Below the pieces are notes generated by a model. The model did no database searches. It was not told the origin of the DNA and was given only the letters and a program-made list of their open reading frames with translations. DNA of 64,000 nucleotides from Ilex aquifolium (lineage: Eukaryota; Streptophyta; Magnoliopsida; Aquifoliales; Aquifoliaceae): the NCBI GenBank assembly GCA_951799425.1, contig OX637399.1, positions 37,235,701 to 37,299,700 on the forward strand. Direction: 5' to 3'. Positions 36,697 to 49,206 of this stretch are shown piece after piece. The position numbers and the translations under genes are program-made. Position 1 is the first letter of the stretch; each line of letters opens with the position of its first letter.

Positions 36697-39600
36697 TTGA
36701 CCATTCCCCTCCACAAGGAAAAAAAAAGTAATTTCCCAATCTTTAGTATTTCTGACATAACTTTTTGCTCCGGTCTCTGATTAAGATGATTTTTGCGGCA
36801 TTGTAAAGAATTCTTGAATCCCTAATCATTTTATTCACATCAAAAGTCATGAAAAATCCTCTAGCATGGGCTCTATTGTAATGCAAGTTTTGTGTAATAA
36901 GTAGTCCTCCTTTAAAATGAAATATTATATCGGACATAACTTTTTCTCCCGAACTCTGATTGAGCTAATTCTTGCGGCATTGCAATGAGAACTTGAAACC
37001 CTAACCAATATATTGAGATCAAAATTGGTGATTCATCATCTAACAAGTTCGAAGATGGAAGTTTGGTATAGTTGGCCATTCCCCTCCACAAGGAAAAAAA
37101 GAAGTAATTTCCCAATCTTTAGTATTTCTGACATAACTTTTTGCTCCGGTCTCTGATTAAGATGATTCTTGCGGCATTGTAAAGAATTCTTCAATCCCTA
37201 ACCATTTTATTCACATCAAAAGTCATGAAAAATCCTCTAGCATGGGCTTTATTGTAACGCAAGTTTTGTGTAATAAGTAGTCCTCCTTTAAAATGAAATA
37301 TTATATCCGACATAACTCTTTCTCCCGAACTCGGATTGAGCTAATTCTTGCGGCATTGCAAAGAGAACTTGAAACCCAAACCAATATATTGAGATCAAAA
37401 TTGGTGATTCATCTTCTAACAAGTTCGAAATTGTGATGGAAGTTTGGTATAGTTGGCCATTCCCCTCCACAAGGCAAAAAAAAGTAATTTCCCAATCTTC
37501 AGTATTTCTGACATAACTTTTTGCTCCGGTCTCTGATTAAGATGATTCTTGCGGCATTGTAAAGAATTCTTCAATCCCTAACCATTTTATTCACATCAAA
37601 AGTCATGAAAAATCCTCTAGCATGGACTCTATTGTAACGCAAGTTTTGTGTAATAAGTAGTCCTCCTTTAAAATGAAATATTATATCCGACATAACTCTT
37701 TCTCCCGAACTCGGATTGAGCTAATACTTACGGCATTGCAAAGAGAACTTGAAACCCTAACAAATATATTGAGATCAAAATTGGTGATTCATCTTCTAAC
37801 AAGTTCGAAATTGTGATGGAAGTTTGGTATAGTTGGCCATTCCCCTCCACAAGGCAAAAAAAAGTAATTTCCCAATCTTCAGTATTTCTGACATAACTTT
37901 TTGCTCCGGTCTCTGATTAAGATGATTCTTGCGGCATTGTAAATAATTCTTCAATCCCTAACCATTTTATTCACATCAAAAGTCATGAAAAATCCTCTAG
38001 CATGGACTCTATTGTAACGCAAGTTTTATGTAATAAGTAGTCCTCCTTTAAAATGAAATATTATATCCGACATAACTCTTTCTCCCGAACTCGGATTGAG
38101 CTAATACTTACGGCATTGCAAAGAGAACTTGAAACCCTAACAAATATATTGAGATCAAAATTGGTGATTCATCTTCTAACAAGTTCGAAATTGTGATGGA
38201 AGTTTGGTATAGTTGACCATTCCCCTCCACAAGGAAAAAAAAAGTAATTTCCCAATCTTTAGTATTTCTGACATAACTTTTTGCTCCGGTCTCTGATTAA
38301 GATGATTTTTGCGGCATTGTAAAGAATTCTTGAATCCCTAATCATTTTATTCACATCAAAAGTCATGAAAAATCCTCTAGCATGGGCTCTATTGTAATGC
38401 AAGTTTTGTGTAATAAGTAGTCCTCCTTTAAAATGAAATATTATATCGGACATAACTTTTTCTCCCGAACTCTGATTGAGCTAATTCTTGCGGCATTGCA
38501 ATGAGAACTTGAAACCCTAACCAATATATTGAGATCAAAATTGGTGATTCATCATCTAACAAGTTCGAAGATGGAAGTTTGGTATAGTTGGCCATTCCCC
38601 TCCACAAGGAAAAAAAGAAGTAATTTCCCAATCTTTAGTATTTCTGACATAACTTTTTGCTCCGGTCTCTGATTAAGATGATTCTTGCGGCATTGTAAAG
38701 AATTCTTCAATCCCTAACCATTTTATTCACATCAAAAGTCATGAAAAATCCTCTAGCATGGGCTTTATTGTAACGCAAGTTTTGTGTAATAAGTAGTCCT
38801 CCTTTAAAATGAAATATTATATCCGACATAACTCTTTCTCCCGAACTCGGATTGAGCTAATTCTTGCGGCATTGCAAAGAGAACTTGAAACCCAAACCAA
38901 TATATTGAGATCAAAATTGGTGATTCATCTTCTAACAAGTTCGAAATTGTGATGGAAGTTTGGTATAGTTGGCCATTCCCCTCCACAAGGCAAAAAAAAG
39001 TAATTTCCCAATCTTCAGTATTTCTGACATAACTTTTTGCTCCGGTCTCTGATTAAGATGATTCTTGCGGCATTGTAAAGAATTCTTCAATCCCTAACCA
39101 TTTTATTCACATCAAAAGTCATGAAAAATCCTCTAGCATGGACTCTATTGTAACGCAAGTTTTGTGTAATAAGTAGTCCTCCTTTAAAATGAAATATTAT
39201 ATCCGACATAACTCTTTCTCCCGAACTCGGATTGAGCTAATACTTACGGCATTGCAAAGAGAACTTGAAACCCTAACAAATATATTGAGATCAAAATTGG
39301 TGATTCATCTTCTAACAAGTTCGAAATTGTGATGGAAGTTTGGTATAGTTGGCCATTCCCCTCCACAAGGCAAAAAAAAGTAATTTCCCAATCTTCAGTA
39401 TTTCTGACATAACTTTTTGCTCCGGTCTCTGATTAAGATGATTCTTGCGGCATTGTAAATAATTCTTCAATCCCTAACCATTTTATTCACATCAAAAGTC
39501 ATGAAAAATCCTCTAGCATGGACTCTATTGTAACGCAAGTTTTATGTAATAAGTAGTCCTCCTTTAAAATGAAATATTATATCCGACATAACTCTTTCTC

Positions 39601-42600
39601 CCGAACTCGGATTGAGCTAATACTTACGGCATTGCAAAGAGAACTTGAAACCCTAACAAATATATTGAGATCAAAATTGGTGATTCATCTTCTAACAAGT
39701 TCGAAATTGTGATGGAAGTTTGGTATAGTTGACCATTCCCCTCCACAAGGAAAAAAAAAGTAATTTCCCAATCTTTAGTATTTCTGACATAACTTTTTGC
39801 TCCGGTCTCTGATTAAGATGATTTTTGCGGCATTGTAAAGAATTCTTGAATCCCTAATCATTTTATTCACATCAAAAGTCATGAAAAATCCTCTAGCATG
39901 GGCTCTATTGTAATGCAAGTTTTGTGTAATAAGTAGTCCTCCTTTAAAATGAAATATTATATCGGACATAACTTTTTCTCCCGAACTCTGATTGAGCTAA
40001 TTCTTGCGGCATTGCAATGAGAACTTGAAACCCTAACCAATATATTGAGATCAAAATTGGTGATTCATCATCTAACAAGTTCGAAGATGGAAGTTTGGTA
40101 TAGTTGGCCATTCCCCTCCACAAGGAAAAAAAGAAGTAATTTCCCAATCTTTAGTATTTCTGACATAACTTTTTGCTCCGGTCTCTGATTAAGATGATTC
40201 TTGCGGCATTGTAAAGAATTCTTCAATCCCTAACCATTTTATTCACATCAAAAGTCATGAAAAATCCTCTAGCATGGGCTTTATTGTAACGCAAGTTTTG
40301 TGTAATAAGTAGTCCTCCTTTAAAATGAAATATTATATCCGACATAACTCTTTCTCCCGAACTCGGATTGAGCTAATTCTTGCGGCATTGCAAAGAGAAC
40401 TTGAAACCCAAACCAATATATTGAGATCAAAATTGGTGATTCATCTTCTAACAAGTTCGAAATTGTGATGGAAGTTTGGTATAGTTGGCCATTCCCCTCC
40501 ACAAGGCAAAAAAAAGTAATTTCCCAATCTTCAGTATTTCTGACATAACTTTTTGCTCCGGTCTCTGATTAAGATGATTCTTGCGGCATTGTAAAGAATT
40601 CTTCAATCCCTAACCATTTTATTCACATCAAAAGTCATGAAAAATCCTCTAGCATGGACTCTATTGTAACGCAAGTTTTGTGTAATAAGTAGTCCTCCTT
40701 TAAAATGAAATATTATATCCGACATAACTCTTTCTCCCGAACTCGGATTGAGCTAATACTTACGGCATTGCAAAGAGAACTTGAAACCCTAACAAATATA
40801 TTGAGATCAAAATTGGTGATTCATCTTCTAACAAGTTCGAAATTGTGATGGAAGTTTGGTATAGTTGGCCATTCCCCTCCACAAGGCAAAAAAAAGTAAT
40901 TTCCCAATCTTCAGTATTTCTGACATAACTTTTTGCTCCGGTCTCTGATTAAGATGATTCTTGCGGCATTGTAAATAATTCTTCAATCCCTAACCATTTT
41001 ATTCACATCAAAAGTCATGAAAAATCCTCTAGCATGGACTCTATTGTAACGCAAGTTTTGTGTAATAAGTAGTCCTCCTTTAAAATGAAATATTATATCC
41101 GACATAACTCTTTCTCCCGAACTCGGATTGAGCTAATACTTACGGCATTGCAAAGAGAACTTGAAACCCTAACAAATATATTGAGATCAAAATTGGTGAT
41201 TCATCTTCTAACAAGTTCGAAATTGTGATGGAAGTTTGGTATAGTTGACCATTCCCCTCCACAAGGAAAAAAAAAGTAATTTCCCAATCTTTAGTATTTC
41301 TGACATAACTTTTTGCTCCGGTCTCTGATTAAGATGATTTTTGCGGCATTGTAAAGAATTCTTGAATCCCTAATCATTTTATTCACATCAAAAGTCATGA
41401 AAAATCCTCTAGCATGGGCTCTATTGTAATGCAAGTTTTGTGTAATAAGTAGTCCTCGTTTAAAATGAAATATTATATCGGACATAACTTTTTCTCCCGA
41501 ACTCTGATTGAGCTAATTCTTGCGGCATTGCAATGAGAACTTGAAACCCTAACCAATATATTGAGATCAAAATTGGTGATTCATCATCTAACAAGTTCGA
41601 AGATGGAAGTTTGGTATAGTTGGCCATTCCCCTCCACAAGGAAAAAAAGAAGTAATTTCCCAATCTTTAGTATTTCTGACATAACTTTTTGCTCCGGTCT
41701 CTGATTAAGATGATTCTTGCGGCATTGTAAAGAATTCTTCAATCCCTAACCATTTTATTCACATCAAAAGTCATGAAAAATCCTCTAGCATGGGCTTTAT
41801 TGTAACGCAAGTTTTGTGTAATAAGTAGTCCTCCTTTAAAATGAAATATTATATCCGACATAACTCTTTCTCCCGAACTCGGATTGAGCTAATTCTTGCG
41901 GCATTGCAAAGAGAACTTGAAACCCAAACCAATATATTGAGATCAAAATTGGTGATTCATCTTCTAACAAGTTCGAAATTGTGATGGAAGTTTGGTATAG
42001 TTGGCCATTCCCCTCCACAAGGCAAAAAAAAGTAATTTCCCAATCTTCAGTATTTCTGACATAACTTTTTGCTCCGGTCTCTGATTAAGATGATTCTTGC
42101 GGCATTGTAAAGAATTCTTCAATCCCTAACCATTTTATTCACATCAAAAGTCATGAAAAATCCTCTAGCATGGACTCTATTGTAACGCAAGTTTTGTGTA
42201 ATAAGTAGTCCTCCTTTAAAATGAAATATTATATCCGACATAACTCTTTCTCCCGAACTCGGATTGAGCTAATACTTACGGCATTGCAAAGAGAACTTGA
42301 AACCCTAACAAATATATTGAGATCAAAATTGGTGATTCATCTTCTAACAAGTTCGAAATTGTGATGGAAGTTTGGTATAGTTGGCCATTCCCCTCCACAA
42401 GGCAAAAAAAAGTAATTTCCCAATCTTCAGTATTTCTGACATAACTTTTTGCTCCGGTCTCTGATTAAGATGATTCTTGCGGCATTGTAAATAATTCTTC
42501 AATCCCTAACCATTTTATTCACATCAAAAGTCATGAAAAATCCTCTAGCATGGACTCTATTGTAACGCAAGTTTTATGTAATAAGTAGTCCTCCTTTAAA

Positions 42601-45600
42601 ATGAAATATTATATCCGACATAACTCTTTCTCCCGAACTCGGATTGAGCTAATACTTACGGCATTGCAAAGAGAACTTGAAACCCTAACAAATATATTGA
42701 GATCAAAATTGGTGATTCATCTTCTAACAAGTTCGAAATTGTGATGGAAGTTTGGTATAGTTGACCATTCCCCTCCACAAGGAAAAAAAAAGTAATTTCC
42801 CAATCTTTAGTATTTCTGACATAACTTTTTGCTCCGGTCTCTGATTAAGATGATTTTTGCGGCATTGTAAAGAATTCTTGAATCCCTAATCATTTTATTC
42901 ACATCAAAAGTCATGAAAAATCCTCTAGCATGGGCTCTATTGTAATGCAAGTTTTGTGTAATAAGTAGTCCTCCTTTAAAATGAAATATTATATCGGACA
43001 TAACTTTTTCTCCCGAACTCTGATTGAGCTAATTCTTGCGGCATTGCAATGAGAACTTGAAACCCTAACCAATATATTGAGATCAAAATTGGTGATTCAT
43101 CATCTAACAAGTTCGAAGATGGAAGTTTGGTATAGTTGGCCATTCCCCTCCACAAGGAAAAAAAGAAGTAATTTCCCAATCTTTAGTATTTCTGACATAA
43201 CTTTTTGCTCCGGTCTCTGATTAAGATGATTCTTGCGGCATTGTAAAGAATTCTTCAATCCCTAACCATTTTATTCACATCAAAAGTCATGAAAAATCCT
43301 CTAGCATGGGCTTTATTGTAACGCAAGTTTTGTGTAATAAGTAGTCCTCCTTTAAAATGAAATATTATATCCGACATAACTCTTTCTCCCGAACTCGGAT
43401 TGAGCTAATTCTTGCGGCATTGCAAAGAGAACTTGAAACCCAAACCAATATATTGAGATCAAAATTGGTGATTCATCTTCTAACAAGTTCGAAATTGTGA
43501 TGGAAGTTTGGTATAGTTGGCCATTCCCCTCCACAAGGCAAAAAAAAGTAATTTCCCAATCTTCAGTATTTCTGACATAACTTTTTGCTCCGGTCTCTGA
43601 TTAAGATGATTCTTGCGGCATTGTAAAGAATTCTTCAATCCCTAACCATTTTATTCACATCAAAAGTCATGAAAAATCCTCTAGCATGGACTCTATTGTA
43701 ACGCAAGTTTTGTGTAATAAGTAGTCCTCCTTTAAAATGAAATATTATATCCGACATAACTCTTTCTCCCGAACTCGGATTGAGCTAATACTTACGGCAT
43801 TGCAAAGAGAACTTGAAACCCTAACAAATATATTGAGATCAAAATTGGTGATTCATCTTCTAACAAGTTCGAAATTGTGATGGAAGTTTGGTATAGTTGG
43901 CCATTCCCCTCCACAAGGCAAAAAAAAGTAATTTCCCAATCTTCAGTATTTCTGACATAACTTTTTGCTCCGGTCTCTGATTAAGATGATTCTTGCGGCA
44001 TTGTAAATAATTCTTCAATCCCTAACCATTTTATTCACATCAAAAGTCATGAAAAATCCTCTAGCATGGACTCTATTGTAACGCAAGTTTTGTGTAATAA
44101 GTAGTCCTCCTTTAAAATGAAATATTATATCCGACATAACTCTTTCTCCCGAACTCGGATTGAGCTAATACTTACGGCATTGCAAAGAGAACTTGAAACC
44201 CTAACAAATATATTGAGATCAAAATTGGTGATTCATCTTCTAACAAGTTCGAAATTGTGATGGAAGTTTGGTATAGTTGACCATTCCCCTCCACAAGGAA
44301 AAAAAAAGTAATTTCCCAATCTTTAGTATTTCTGACATAACTTTTTGCTCCGGTCTCTGATTAAGATGATTTTTGCGGCATTGTAAAGAATTCTTGAATC
44401 CCTAATCATTTTATTCACATCAAAAGTCATGAAAAATCCTCTAGCATGGGCTCTATTGTAATGCAAGTTTTGTGTAATAAGTAGTCCTCCTTTAAAATGA
44501 AATATTATATCGGACATAACTTTTTCTCCCGAACTCTGATTGAGCTAATTCTTGCGGCATTGCAATGAGAACTTGAAACCCTAACCAATATATTGAGATC
44601 AAAATTGGTGATTCATCATCTAACAAGTTCGAAGATGGAAGTTTGGTATAGTTGGCCATTCCCCTCCACAAGGAAAAAAAGAAGTAATTTCCCAATCTTT
44701 AGTATTTCTGACATAACTTTTTGCTCCGGTCTCTGATTAAGATGATTCTTGCGGCATTGTAAAGAATTCTTCAATCCCTAACCATTTTATTCACATCAAA
44801 AGTCATGAAAAATCCTCTAGCATGGGCTTTATTGTAACGCAAGTTTTGTGTAATAAGTAGTCCTCCTTTAAAATGAAATATTATATCCGACATAACTCTT
44901 TCTCCCGAACTCGGATTGAGCTAATTCTTGCGGCATTGCAAAGAGAACTTGAAACCCAAACCAATATATTGAGATCAAAATTGGTGATTCATCTTCTAAC
45001 AAGTTCGAAATTGTGATGGAAGTTTGGTATAGTTGGCCATTCCCCTCCACAAGGCAAAAAAAAGTAATTTCCCAATCTTCAGTATTTCTGACATAACTTT
45101 TTGCTCCGGTCTCTGATTAAGATGATTCTTGCGGCATTGTAAAGAATTCTTCAATCCCTAACCATTTTATTCACATCAAAAGTCATGAAAAATCCTCTAG
45201 CATGGACTCTATTGTAACGCAAGTTTTGTGTAATAAGTAGTCCTCCTTTAAAATGAAATATTATATCCGACATAACTCTTTCTCCCGAACTCGGATTGAG
45301 CTAATACTTACGGCATTGCAAAGAGAACTTGAAACCCTAACAAATATATTGAGATCAAAATTGGTGATTCATCTTCTAACAAGTTCGAAATTGTGATGGA
45401 AGTTTGGTATAGTTGGCCATTCCCCTCCACAAGGCAAAAAAAAGTAATTTCCCAATCTTCAGTATTTCTGACATAACTTTTTGCTCCGGTCTCTGATTAA
45501 GATGATTCTTGCGGCATTGTAAATAATTCTTCAATCCCTAACCATTTTATTCACATCAAAAGTCATGAAAAATCCTCTAGCATGGACTCTATTGTAACGC

Positions 45601-45792
45601 AAGTTTTATGTAATAAGTAGTCCTCCTTTAAAATGAAATATTATATCCGACATAACTCTTTCTCCCGAACTCGGATTGAGCTAATACTTACGGCATTGCA
45701 AAGAGAACTTGAAACCCTAACAAATATATTGAGATCAAAATTGGTGATTCATCTTCTAACAAGTTCGAAATTGTGATGGAAGTTTGGTATTG
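36697..45792. repeat. Tetramer HOR, six consecutive units (1,516 bp each)
   Basis: Unit starts are 36697, 38213, 39729, 41245, 42761 and 44277. This is the most uniform part of the window. Every M1 here, and in the trimer before it, carries TTCATCATCTAAC in place of TTCATCTTCTAAC. That variant was not seen outside 35561-45792. M4 alternates GTTTTGTG (39729 and 42761 units) with GTTTTATG (41245 and 44277 units). Monomer starts inside the first unit are 36697, 37072, 37453 and 37833. Confidence 0.95.
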
Positions 45793-47309
45793 TTGACCAT
45801 TCCCCTCCACAAGGAAAAAAAAAGTAATTTCCCAATCTTTAGTATTTCTGACATAACTTTTTGCTCCGGTCTCTGATTAAGATGATTCTTGCGGCATTGT
45901 AAAGAATTCTTGAATCCCTAATCATTTTATTCACATCAAAAGTCATGAAAAATCCTCTAGCATGGGCTCTATTGTAATGCAAGTTTTGTGTAATAAGTAG
46001 TCCTCCTTTAAAATGAAATATTATATCGGACATAACTTTTTCTCCCGAACTCTGATTGAGCTAATTCTTGCGGCATTGCAATGAGAACTTGAAACCCTAA
46101 CCAATATATTGAGATCAAAATTGGTGATTCATCTTCTAACAAGTTCGAAGATGGAAGTTTGGTATAGTTGGCCATTCCCCTCCACAAGGAAAAAAAGAAG
46201 TAATTTCCCAATCTTTAGTATTTCTGACATAACTTTTTGCTCCGGTCTCTGATTAAGATGATTCTTGCGGCATTGTAAAGAATTCTTCAATCCCTAACCA
46301 TTTTATTCACATCAAAAGTCATGAAAAATCCTCTAGCATGGACTCTATTGTAACGCAAGTTTTGTGTAATAAGTAGTCCTCCTTTAAAATGAAATATTAT
46401 ATCCGACATAACTCTTTCTCCCGAACTCGGATTGAGCTAATACTTACGGCATTGCAAAGAGAACTTGAAACCCTAACAAATATATTCAGATCAAAATTGG
46501 TGATTCATCTTCTAACAAGTTCGAAATTGTGATGGAAGTTTGGTATAGTTGACCATTCCCCTCCACAAGGAAAAAAAAAAGTAATTCCCCAATCTTTAGT
46601 ATTTCTGACATAATTTTTTGCTCCGGTCTCTGATTAAGATGATTCTTGCGGCATTGTAAAGAATTCTTGAATCCCTAATCATTTTATTCACATCAAAAGT
46701 CATGAAAAATCCTCTAGCATGGGCTCTATTGTAATGCAAGTTTTGTGTAATAAGTAGTCCTCCTTTAAAATGAAATATTATATCGGACATAACTTTTTCT
46801 CCCGAACTCTGATTGAGCTAATTCTTGCGGCATTGCAAAGAGAACTTGAAACCCAAACCAATATATTGAGATCAAAATTGGTGATTCATCTTCTAACAAG
46901 TTCGAAATTGTGATGGAAGTTTGGTATAGTTGGCCATTCCCCTCCACAAGGCAAAAAAAAGTAATTTCCCAATCTTCAGTATTTCTGACATAACTTTTTG
47001 CTCCGGTCTCTGATTAAGATGATTCTTGCGGCATTGTAAATAATTCTTCAATCCCTAACCATTTTATTCACATCAAAAGTCATGAAAAATCCTCTAGCAT
47101 GGACTCTATTGTAACGCAAGTTTTGTGTAATAAGTAGTCCTCCTTTAAAATGAAATATTATATCCGACATAACTCTTTCTCCCGAACTCGGATTGAGCTA
47201 ATACTTACGGCATTGCAAAGAGAACTTGAAACCCTAACAAATATATTGAGATCAAAATTGGTGATTCATCTTCTAACAAGTTCGAAATTGTGATGGAAGT
47301 TTGGTATTG
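45793..47309. repeat. Rearranged tetramer (1,517 bp): M1, M2/M3, M1/M2, M4
   Basis: Monomers at 45793, 46168, 46549 and 46930. The start is preceded by GGTATTGTTGACC rather than GGTATAGTTGACC. The second monomer is an M2/M3 hybrid with ATTCAGATC. The third starts as M1 (TTGACC, ATTCCCCAAT, ATAATTTTTT) and switches to M2 (CAAAGAG, CCCAAACC, ATTGTGATGG) within the B half. The fourth is M4. Confidence 0.88.
46549..46929. repeat. M1/M2 hybrid monomer (381 bp)
   Basis: The front is M1 (TTGACC, GAATCCCTAATC, TAATGCAAG, TCGGACAT, CTCTGATT); the rear is M2 (CAAAGAG, CCCAAACC, ATTGTGATGG). The switch lies in the stretch the two subtypes share around GAGCTAATTCTTGCGGCATT. An identical hybrid sits at 48066-48446. 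Confidence 0.88.
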
Positions 47310-49206
47310 TTGACCATTCCCCTCCACAAGGAAAAAAAAAGTAATTTCCCAATCTTTAGTATTTCTGACATAACTTTTTGCTCCGGTCTCTGATTAAGAT
47401 GATTCTTGCGGCATTGTAAAGAATTCTTGAATCCCTAATCATTTTATTCACATCAAAAGTCATGAAAAATCCTCTAGCATGGGCTCTATTGTAATGCAAG
47501 TTTTGTGTAATAAGTAGTCCTCCTTTAAAATGAAATATTATATCGGACATAACTTTTTCTCCCGAACTCTGATTGAGCTAATTCTTGCGGCATTGCAATG
47601 AGAACTTGAAACCCTAACCAATATATTGAGATCAAAATTGGTGATTCATCTTCTAACAAGTTCGAAGATGGAAGTTTGGTATAGTTGGCCATTCCCCTCC
47701 ACAAGGAAAAAAAGAAGTAATTTCCCAATCTTTAGTATTTCTGACATAACTTTTTGCTCCGGTCTCTGATTAAGATGATTCTTGCGGCATTGTAAAGAAT
47801 TCTTCAATCCCTAACCATTTTATTCACATCAAAAGTCATGAAAAATCCTCTAGCATGGACTCTATTGTAACGCAAGTTTTGTGTAATAAGTAGTCCTCCT
47901 TTAAAATGAAATATTATATCCGACATAACTCTTTCTCCCGAACTCGGATTGAGCTAATACTTACGGCATTGCAAAGAGAACTTGAAACCCTAACAAATAT
48001 ATTCAGATCAAAATTGGTGATTCATCTTCTAACAAGTTCGAAATTGTGATGGAAGTTTGGTATAGTTGACCATTCCCCTCCACAAGGAAAAAAAAAAGTA
48101 ATTCCCCAATCTTTAGTATTTCTGACATAATTTTTTGCTCCGGTCTCTGATTAAGATGATTCTTGCGGCATTGTAAAGAATTCTTGAATCCCTAATCATT
48201 TTATTCACATCAAAAGTCATGAAAAATCCTCTAGCATGGGCTCTATTGTAATGCAAGTTTTGTGTAATAAGTAGTCCTCCTTTAAAATGAAATATTATAT
48301 CGGACATAACTTTTTCTCCCGAACTCTGATTGAGCTAATTCTTGCGGCATTGCAAAGAGAACTTGAAACCCAAACCAATATATTGAGATCAAAATTGGTG
48401 ATTCATCTTCTAACAAGTTCGAAATTGTGATGGAAGTTTGGTATAGTTGGCCATTCCCCTCCACAAGGCAAAAAAAAGTAATTTCCCAATCTTCAGTATT
48501 TCTGACATAACTTTTTGCTCCGGTCTCTGATTAAGATGATTCTTGCGGCATTGTAAAGAATTCTTCAATCCCTAACCATTTTATTCACATCAAAAGTCAT
48601 GAAAAATCCTCTAGCATGGACTCTATTGTAACGCAAGTTTTGTGTAATAAGTAGTCCTCCTTTAAAATGAAATATTATATCCGACATAACTCTTTCTCCC
48701 GAACTGGGATTGAGCTAATACTTACGGCATTGCAAAGAGAACTTGAAACCCTAACAAATATATTGAGATCAAAATTGGTGATTCATCTTCTAACAAGTTC
48801 GAAATTGTGATGGAAGTTTGGTATAGTTGGCCATTCCCCTCCACAAGGCAAAAAAAAGTAATTTCCCAATCTTCAGTATTTCTGACATAACTTTTTGCTC
48901 CGGTCTCTGATTAAGATGATTCTTGCGGCATTGTAAATAATTCTTCAATCCCTAACCATTTTATTCACATCAAAAGTCATGAAAAATCCTCAAGCATGGA
49001 CTCTATTGTAACGCAAGTTTTATGTAATAAGTAGTCCTCCTTTAAAATGAAATATTATATCCGACATAACTCTTTCTCCCGAACTCGGATTGAGCTAATA
49101 CTTACGGCATTGCAAAGAGAACTTGAAACCCTAACAAATATATTGAGATCAAAATTGGTGATTCATCTTCTAACAAGTTCGAAATTGTGATGGAAGTTTG
49201 GTATAG
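47310..49206. repeat. Pentamer unit (1,897 bp)
   Basis: Monomers at 47310, 47685, 48066, 48447 and 48827. The first three repeat 45793-46929 at an offset of 1,517 bp, including the private ATTCAGATC and ATTCCCCAAT variants and both hybrid junctions. They are then followed by a normal M3 (with GAACTGGG) and M4. The hybrid block was thus duplicated after it formed. Confidence 0.88.
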
